Positions 1 to 5,085 of a DNA stretch of 5,085 nt are shown here, piece by piece. The notes below the pieces were generated by a model. That model had not been told where the DNA came from. It worked only from the letters and a program-made list of their open reading frames with translations, and ran no database searches. A program made the translations under genes and the position numbers. This DNA is from Chloroflexota bacterium. Its GTDB lineage: Bacteria; Chloroflexota; Anaerolineae; Anaerolineales; Anaerolineaceae. The stretch spans positions 1-5,085 of the forward strand of contig JAEXTI010000394.1 of assembly GCA_023406965.1 (NCBI GenBank), given 5' to 3'. Every line of letters starts with the position of its first letter. Within the stretch, counting starts at the first letter, position 1.

Positions 1-1
1 G

Positions 2-397
2 CCCGACAGCACCCGCACCGCCGTCGAGGCCGCCCAGGCCGTGGGCAGCACCGTCGGCCAGATTGTCAAGTCTTTAGTCTTCGGCCTCGACCCGCCCGGC
101 CAGCCCATTCTGGTGCTGGTCAGCGGCAGCAACCGCGTCAACGAAGCCGCGCTGGGCGCCCGGCAGGGCGCCACGCTGCGCAAAGCCGACGCAGCCCTGG
201 TGCAACAAGCCACTGGTTACGCCATCGGCGGGGTGCCGCCCCTGGCCCATGCCTCCCCGCTGCCCACCTATCTGGACGAAGATTTGCTCCAATACGCTGA
301 AATCTGGGCCGCCGCCGGCCCTCCCAAGGCGGTTTTCCCCATCGACCCAGCCACCCTCCTGCGCATCACCGGCGCAATCTCCATTTCTGTTCTATAA
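2..397 (+). CDS. YbaK/EbsC-family aminoacyl-tRNA deacylase, 5'-truncated by the window edge
   Basis: The open frame runs from the first bases of the window to a TAA stop and gives 131 residues. Family members are usually about 155-165 residues, so roughly the first 25-30 are missing. The fragment opens with PDSTRTAVEAAQAVG, then QIVKSLVF, LVLVSGSNRV, ATGYAIGGVPPLAH, and a final YLDEDLLQYAEIWAAAG block. This order is typical of the stand-alone ProX/YbaK-like editing fold. The lysine in QIVKSLVF (codon 68-70) matches the lysine essential in characterised YbaK/ProX proteins. Such enzymes hydrolyse mischarged aminoacyl-tRNA (for example Cys- or Ala-tRNAPro) in trans in the cytoplasm; which substrate this one edits cannot be read from sequence. 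A GTG at 41 and later starts are internal, because homology begins before them. The next gene starts 7 bases after the stop on the same strand, so the two are probably cotranscribed. The promoter lies outside the window. Confidence 0.88.
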   Translation, partial: PDSTRTAVEAAQAVGSTVGQIVKSLVFGLDPPGQPILVLVSGSNRVNEAALGARQGATLRKADAALVQQATGYAIGGVPPLAHASPLPTYLDEDLLQYAEIWAAAGPPKAVFPIDPATLLRITGAISISVL

Positions 398-404
398 CAA
401 AACC

Positions 405-971
405 ATGACTCACTACAAAAAAATCACCGGCACCAAGTGCTACCTCTCGCCGCTCAGCCTGGACGACGCCGCAAAAATGGCCGAATGGGAGAATGATCTC
501 GCCGTCACCCTGCCCCTGGGTGATGAAGCCTACAACACCACCAGCCAGGAAAAACTCACCGATGATCTGCGCGGGGCCCTACAGGCCAAGATGCACATCT
601 TCGGCATCCTCGATCTGGCAACCGACCAGTTGATTGGCCGCTGCCTGCTGTTCAACGTCGATCCGGTCAATCGCAGCGCCATGCTGGGCATCTTCATCGG
701 CGAAAAAGACTTTTGGGGCAAGGGCTACGGTACTGAGGCCGTGCAACTTCTGGTGGAGTTCGGCTTCTACCTGCTCAACCTGAACAGCATCGAGCTGGGC
801 GTGTTCGCCTTCAACGAGCGCGCCGTTGCTGCTTACCGCAAGGTGGGCTTCCAGGAAATTGGCCGCCGCCGTCAGGCGCGCATTATCGGCCCCAAGAAGT
901 ATGATGTGATCCTCATGGACCTGCTGGCCGAAGAATACGCTCCGAGATACATTCAGGCGTATTTGCCCTGA
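405..971 (+). CDS. GNAT-family N-acetyltransferase (RimJ/RimL/SpeG-like)
   Basis: This 188-residue protein has the normal length of a single-domain GNAT enzyme, which moves an acetyl group from acetyl-CoA to an amine. It begins in the usual RimJ/RimL-like way (residues 11-29, YLSPLSLDDAAKMAEWE). The acetyl-CoA pyrophosphate loop is WGKGYGTEA at residues 104-112, preceded by the strand AMLGIFIGEKDFWG. The C-terminal signature is FNERAVAAYRKVGF at residues 136-149. These place it in the Acetyltransf_3 group; the acceptor (protein N-terminus, polyamine, antibiotic or other) cannot be inferred. The ATG at 405 is chosen because the family alignment begins there; the open frame continues upstream to an ATG at 249, but that stretch overlaps the deacylase gene and looks like out-of-frame translation. 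No Shine-Dalgarno sequence is visible before the ATG. With only 7 bases after the upstream stop, translation may rely on reinitiation. A hairpin terminator follows 10 bases after the TGA. Confidence 0.9.
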   Translation: MTHYKKITGTKCYLSPLSLDDAAKMAEWENDLAVTLPLGDEAYNTTSQEKLTDDLRGALQAKMHIFGILDLATDQLIGRCLLFNVDPVNRSAMLGIFIGEKDFWGKGYGTEAVQLLVEFGFYLLNLNSIELGVFAFNERAVAAYRKVGFQEIGRRRQARIIGPKKYDVILMDLLAEEYAPRYIQAYLP

Positions 972-981
972 TTAATCAATA

Positions 982-1015
982 AGATCCTAAGGGTCTTCGG
1001 AAACCCTTAGGATCT
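982..1015. terminator. Hairpin between convergent genes, probable bidirectional terminator
   Basis: The arms 982-993 (AGATCCTAAGGG) and 1004-1015 (CCCTTAGGATCT) are perfectly complementary over 12 bp. The 10-base loop can fold further: TC pairs with GA around a UUCG tetraloop (996-999), leaving two unpaired A residues. It lies in the 64-bp gap between the GNAT gene stop and the stop of the PHP hydrolase gene on the opposite strand, the usual place for a shared terminator. Neither side has a clean run of T: ATTAT follows on the plus strand and TATTGATT on the minus strand. The hairpin is certain from sequence; terminator activity is inferred from position and structure. Confidence 0.65.
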
Positions 1016-1035
1016 ATTATGAAGGTCTTGTTCCC

Positions 1036-2349
1036 TCATTCAAAATAAACCGGATTGCTAATCAGCGCCGGCAGGCGGGGGATGCCGGGCAGGAAAGCCC
1101 GCAGCACCTCTACACGGGCAAAGCCGGGGCCCTGCATCTCATAATCGACCTCAAATTTTCCTGGCTCAGGGGCTTCCAGCAAATTCTCCGCTCCTGTGCC
1201 GGTCACCACTCGCACCACGTCGCCTCTCTCCAACCGGTCCACCAGCAGGTGCAGGTGTTTCTGTTCTTCCCAGCGCACAGAATCACCCAGGATGGCCCCT
1301 TCACCCGCGCTCATCTCCAGCGTCGGCCCGTTGGGACTGAAGGTGATGTACGCATGGCCCTGGCGCAGCGCCGCCAGGATGTCGCTGGACCCGGCCGAGT
1401 CGGCATACACACAGGTGGTCGGCCCGCCGAGGAAGATGAAGGGCGTGTCGCGGTGATAGTCACTGCCTCCGTAGACCGGAATCTTTTTACCTTGCGCCAG
1501 CAGGCTTTGCCACAGCCCCACCGCGCGCAAGTTCGACTCGCGCATCGGCCCGTTCCACACCTCCAGGCAGTCGAAAGGCAGTTGGGTGAAATCCAACTGG
1601 AAGCCGCAGCCCTCTTCAAAGGGATGGTTGACGCTAATCAAAGCTCCGCGCTCGTGTGCGCTCATGAAGCGCGCGCGAATCTCTTCATCCGTGTTGGCAG
1701 CAAACGGCTCATCGTAAGGCCGGTCGACGCCCAGAAAGTTGGCGTGCCCGCGGTAATGCGTCCACTCCACCCCGGGAATCAAGGTCAGCCCGGGAATTTG
1801 CGGGAAGGAATCGGACAGCGAAAATTGGTTGTGATCGGTGATGGCCAGGAAGTCCAATCCGTGGCGTTGGGCCTTCATCGCCAACTCCGCCACCGTGTGC
1901 ACCCCATCGGAGGCCAGCGTGTGCGCGTGCAGGTCGCCTTTTAGCAACCGCCGGCTCTTCTTCACAATACGCACCTCGATGGAAACCTTGACGCCCTCCG
2001 GCTGCACCTTGTAGGCCCCCAGCAAAACCTCCCACCGGCCCCGAACAAGCGGCACGCGGCGGTAACCGGGCGTGGCAAAGGTCTCGCTGATAAAGACCTC
2101 GCTCTTGTCCGAGCCGGAAGCCCCCACCTGCTTGCCTAACGGGTCGATCAAGCCCAGGTCAATGATATTGACTTCCTCGCGTGGGGTGAAGGGCTCGCCC
2201 AGGCGCGTCGGGTCGCCCGAATCATGGCGCAAGTAACTGTAACGCAGGGTGAGCGATTCGCTGTCCTCGGGCATCTCGAACCCCACGGTCAGGAACAAAC
2301 CCTGCTCCTTGGGCTCGATCAACCGGATAATCTCATAGGTCGTTTCCAT
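1036..2349 (-). CDS. PHP-domain metallohydrolase, CehA/McbA family
   Basis: The 437-residue protein has three parts. Residues 1-135 form a strand-rich N-terminal domain. Residues 137 to about 335 form the PHP domain. Residues 336-437 form a second strand-rich domain ending in the typical ALISNPVYF. The PHP metal ligands are all present: HAHT (H141, H143) with D148 of SDG, ITDHN (D172, H173), PGVEW (E195), GHANFLG (H202), NHP (H242) and GGSDYH (D297, H299). An active multi-metal hydrolase is therefore expected. CehA and McbA hydrolyse the ester carbaryl, and other PHP proteins cleave phosphoesters; the natural substrate here is unknown. No signal peptide is visible, so it should act in the cytoplasm. 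The ATG start has AAGGA five bases upstream, and that site overlaps the stop codon of the symporter gene 8 bp upstream. The pair therefore looks translationally coupled, and the hydrolase probably acts on what the symporter imports. The stop codon is TGA at 1036-1038. Confidence 0.9.
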   Translation of the reverse strand: METTYEIIRLIEPKEQGLFLTVGFEMPEDSESLTLRYSYLRHDSGDPTRLGEPFTPREEVNIIDLGLIDPLGKQVGASGSDKSEVFISETFATPGYRRVPLVRGRWEVLLGAYKVQPEGVKVSIEVRIVKKSRRLLKGDLHAHTLASDGVHTVAELAMKAQRHGLDFLAITDHNQFSLSDSFPQIPGLTLIPGVEWTHYRGHANFLGVDRPYDEPFAANTDEEIRARFMSAHERGALISVNHPFEEGCGFQLDFTQLPFDCLEVWNGPMRESNLRAVGLWQSLLAQGKKIPVYGGSDYHRDTPFIFLGGPTTCVYADSAGSSDILAALRQGHAYITFSPNGPTLEMSAGEGAILGDSVRWEEQKHLHLLVDRLERGDVVRVVTGTGAENLLEAPEPGKFEVDYEMQGPGFARVEVLRAFLPGIPRLPALISNPVYFE

Positions 2350-2354
2350 ATCCG

Positions 2355-2359
2355 TCCTT
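2355..2359 (-). promoter_or_regulatory. Shine-Dalgarno site of the PHP hydrolase gene, overlapping the symporter stop codon
   Basis: Read on the minus strand, the junction is TAAGGACGGATATG. The TAA stop of the symporter gene (2358-2360) shares two A residues with the AAGGA site, which sits five bases before the hydrolase ATG. This supports the chosen ATG. It also means that ribosomes terminating on the first gene stand on the start region of the second. Confidence 0.8.
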
Positions 2360-3665
2360 ACGCCTGCTCAGGGGCGGGTTCCACCGGTTGAGCCGCGTCG
2401 GTATCCTTGAAGTCAATGAAGAAGGAGAAGATGAAGCTAATCACCAGCAGGAAGGCCGGGAAAACGGTCAGCAAGAAGCGGGCCGCATTTTCGGGCTGCG
2501 GGCCGGGAACGTCGCCGCTCTCAAAGCCATAAAGCACCGACACCAGGAAGAACCCCGCGCTGGTGAACAGGCCGTTCAAGCGGTTCATGAAACCCATCGC
2601 ATTGGAGATGATTCCCTCGCGGCGCACGTTGTGCTTGCGCGTGTCCTCGTCCATGATCTTCGCGCCGATCAAATCCATGGTGGTGATTACCCCGGCAAAG
2701 CCAAAACCAACCAGGGCGCTGCCGATCATCGCTGTGGCCAGCGAGTTGGCAAAAAATAGCGGCACGTATGCCACCGCCAGCGAAACCAAAGCCGCGCGCC
2801 ACACCGGGATGAGCGTGAAGCGCTTCACCAGCCGCGCCCACACCGCCACACAAGCGATGGCGATGATTAGCACCGCTGCGAACAGCATGGTAGACTGCCC
2901 AGAAGAAAGCCCCAGGGTGTATTTGACGAAGAAAGGCATCGATGCCAACACCAGGGACATGGCTGCGCTGTAGAAGGCATTGGCAAAACCAGCGATCCAG
3001 AACTTGCGGTTGGTCACCAGGCTCTTGATGCTGTCCCACAGCCGAGGCTTGACCTCGTCTTCATGGATGTCCTTTTCCTTGCTGGTCAGTGCCATATACA
3101 GGATCACAGAGCCGCCCAAAATGCCATAAACGATGGCTGTCAGGCTGTAACCCAGAGCATCCGTCACCACTGGCGTCAGGGCGATGCTGATGATCATGGC
3201 AACCAGTTGGAAGGCCTGGCGCAGCGCATTGGTGGCTGCCCGGCTGGCATCCGTGCGGAACAATTCGGGGAACAACGCGCCGTAGTTGGCGTTTATCACC
3301 GAGTCCAGCGTACCTGCCAGAATGTAAAACAACATGGCGTAGGCAAATACCGCATTCCCGCTGGCAAAATCAGGAGGGCTGTAGAAAGCGATAAAGCACA
3401 GCACCAGCAATGGGGTACCGATGACCAGCCAGGGGCGGCGGCGACCCCAGCGAGTGCGCGTGCGGTCAGACAGGAAGCCATACACCGGGTTATCAATGGC
3501 ATCGATGAAGGTGTAGATCAGCAGGATCAAGGCCAGTTGTTTGGTGGTCAAGCCTAGCCCGTCCACGTAGAAGATGGCGGCGTAGGTCTTGAGCATATTG
3601 ATCGGGATGGACGTGCCGAACATGCCAATAGCATAATTGAAGGACTTCATCCGAGATTCGGCCAT
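2358..3665 (-). CDS. GPH-family (MelB-like) MFS sugar:cation symporter
   Basis: The 435-residue protein has about twelve hydrophobic segments, near residues 12-34, 41-64, 79-98, 104-128, 150-170, 172-193, 222-248, 257-277, 285-306, 308-330, 358-381 and 394-418. Helix 2 carries DAIDNP and is followed by the family loop LSDRTRTRWGRRRPW (residues 65-79). A second hallmark is NANYGALFPEL at 125-135, and NVRREG lies at 346-351 before helix 11. These mark the glycoside-pentoside-hexuronide:cation symporters, inner-membrane proteins that import sugars or sugar-like compounds with Na+ or H+. The substrate cannot be predicted. The C-terminal tail is rich in Ala, Pro, Glu and Gln. The ATG at 3665 is chosen because GGAGG lies nine bases upstream; a TTG at 3686 is in frame, but its codons would run through that ribosome binding site. 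The hydrolase gene follows after 8 bp. A candidate promoter lies about 40-68 bases upstream. Confidence 0.9.
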   Translation of the reverse strand: MAESRMKSFNYAIGMFGTSIPINMLKTYAAIFYVDGLGLTTKQLALILLIYTFIDAIDNPVYGFLSDRTRTRWGRRRPWLVIGTPLLVLCFIAFYSPPDFASGNAVFAYAMLFYILAGTLDSVINANYGALFPELFRTDASRAATNALRQAFQLVAMIISIALTPVVTDALGYSLTAIVYGILGGSVILYMALTSKEKDIHEDEVKPRLWDSIKSLVTNRKFWIAGFANAFYSAAMSLVLASMPFFVKYTLGLSSGQSTMLFAAVLIIAIACVAVWARLVKRFTLIPVWRAALVSLAVAYVPLFFANSLATAMIGSALVGFGFAGVITTMDLIGAKIMDEDTRKHNVRREGIISNAMGFMNRLNGLFTSAGFFLVSVLYGFESGDVPGPQPENAARFLLTVFPAFLLVISFIFSFFIDFKDTDAAQPVEPAPEQA

Positions 3666-3674
3666 GCGGTTGTG

Positions 3675-3679
3675 CCTCC
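3675..3679 (-). promoter_or_regulatory. Shine-Dalgarno site of the symporter gene
   Basis: On the minus strand GGAGG lies nine bases before the ATG at 3665. It decides the start: an in-frame TTG at 3686 would put this purine-rich site inside the coding region. The site is part of an 8-bp palindrome, CTCCGGAG (3676-3683), which is probably incidental. Confidence 0.75.
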
Positions 3680-3704
3680 GGAGCAAAGTTTTTAATGCCT
3701 CTTT

Positions 3705-3733
3705 ATCTTACAAGAAAACAAAGAATTGGGCAA
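3705..3733 (-). promoter_or_regulatory. Candidate sigma70-type promoter of the symporter-hydrolase operon
   Basis: On the minus strand a -35-like TTGCCC (3728-3733, four of six consensus bases) is separated by exactly 17 bases from a -10-like TAAGAT (3705-3710, four of six). The spacer is T-rich. The transcription start would fall near 3698, giving a leader of about 33 bases that contains the GGAGG site. It lies just downstream of the ahcY terminator, where a new promoter is needed. The -35 box overlaps a short inverted repeat, AATTG-GG-CAATT (3724-3735), which could be a regulator site. This is motif matching by eye and is only moderately specific. Confidence 0.4.
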
Positions 3734-3754
3734 TTTCTACCTCCAGTCGGAACA

Positions 3755-3808
3755 TAGCAAAAAAGATGAATGCGGCGCGTAAACGCGCCGCATTCATCTT
3801 TTTTGCTA
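3755..3808 (-). terminator. Intrinsic terminator of ahcY, long symmetrical hairpin
   Basis: The arms 3755-3779 and 3784-3808 are perfectly complementary over 25 bp around a TAAA loop. The core is GC-rich (TGCGGCGCG against CGCGCCGCA). A run of six A in the left arm pairs with six T in the right arm. Read on the minus strand, the GC-rich stem is followed by TTTTTT (3764-3759), the normal form of a Rho-independent terminator, 17 bases after the ahcY stop codon. Because the A and T runs are part of the stem, the element has the same form on the plus strand and could stop transcription in both directions. Confidence 0.88.
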
Positions 3809-3825
3809 ATAGATCGTGGGAGGGT

Positions 3826-5085
<1,260 letters not shown>

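Noticed and set aside
41..397. Treating the deacylase gene as starting at the GTG at 41
   Set aside because: The conserved STRTAVEAAQ motif lies upstream of 41 in the same open frame, so the gene continues beyond the left edge of the window.
249..404. Upstream extension of the GNAT frame to an ATG at 249
   Set aside because: It overlaps the conserved C-terminal half of the deacylase in another frame, and the extra 52 residues are Pro/Ser-rich and unlike any GNAT N-terminus.
1249..1944. Plus-strand open frame (231 codons) opposite the PHP hydrolase
   Set aside because: The opposite strand encodes a protein with a full set of PHP metal-binding motifs. This frame shows no family resemblance and no start signals.
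3666..3686. Alternative TTG start for the symporter, seven codons upstream
   Set aside because: The codons would cover the GGAGG site that is correctly spaced for the ATG at 3665, and they add charged residues not expected before the family's N-terminus.

Overview
The window is a compact stretch of bacterial chromosome with five protein genes and no sign of mobile elements, CRISPR arrays, tRNA or rRNA. The base composition is GC-rich, with many GC-ending codons. The S-adenosylhomocysteine hydrolase is of the short, archaeal/Thermotoga-like type and sits near a CehA/McbA-type PHP hydrolase and a GPH-family symporter. A Chloroflexota (Anaerolineae-like) source would fit this mix, but that is an inference from gene style; no marker gene proves it.

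Left part (1-971, plus strand): the 3' portion of a YbaK/EbsC-type aminoacyl-tRNA deacylase gene is cut by the window edge. Seven bases after its stop codon comes a GNAT N-acetyltransferase gene, so the two probably share a transcript. A perfect 12-bp stem hairpin with a UUCG tip (982-1015) separates this pair from the convergent operon on the other strand.

Middle part (1036-3740, minus strand): a two-gene operon reads leftward. A GPH/MelB-like sugar:cation symporter gene (start at 3665) is followed after an 8-bp gap by a cytoplasmic PHP-domain metallohydrolase gene of the CehA/McbA type. The stop codon of the first gene lies inside the Shine-Dalgarno sequence of the second, which suggests translational coupling. 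Uptake of an organic substrate followed by hydrolysis of an ester or phosphoester inside the cell is the simplest reading; the substrate is unknown. A plausible sigma70-type promoter (3705-3733) and a strong ribosome binding site (3675-3679) lie just upstream.

Right part (3755-5085, minus strand): a complete ahcY gene, whose start codon is the last three bases of the window, ends in a long 25-bp-stem intrinsic terminator. AhcY clears S-adenosylhomocysteine in the methyl cycle. The terminator makes it likely that ahcY is transcribed separately from the transporter-hydrolase operon despite the shared direction.

Most of the window is ordinary housekeeping and metabolic sequence. The least characterised part is the symporter-PHP hydrolase pair.
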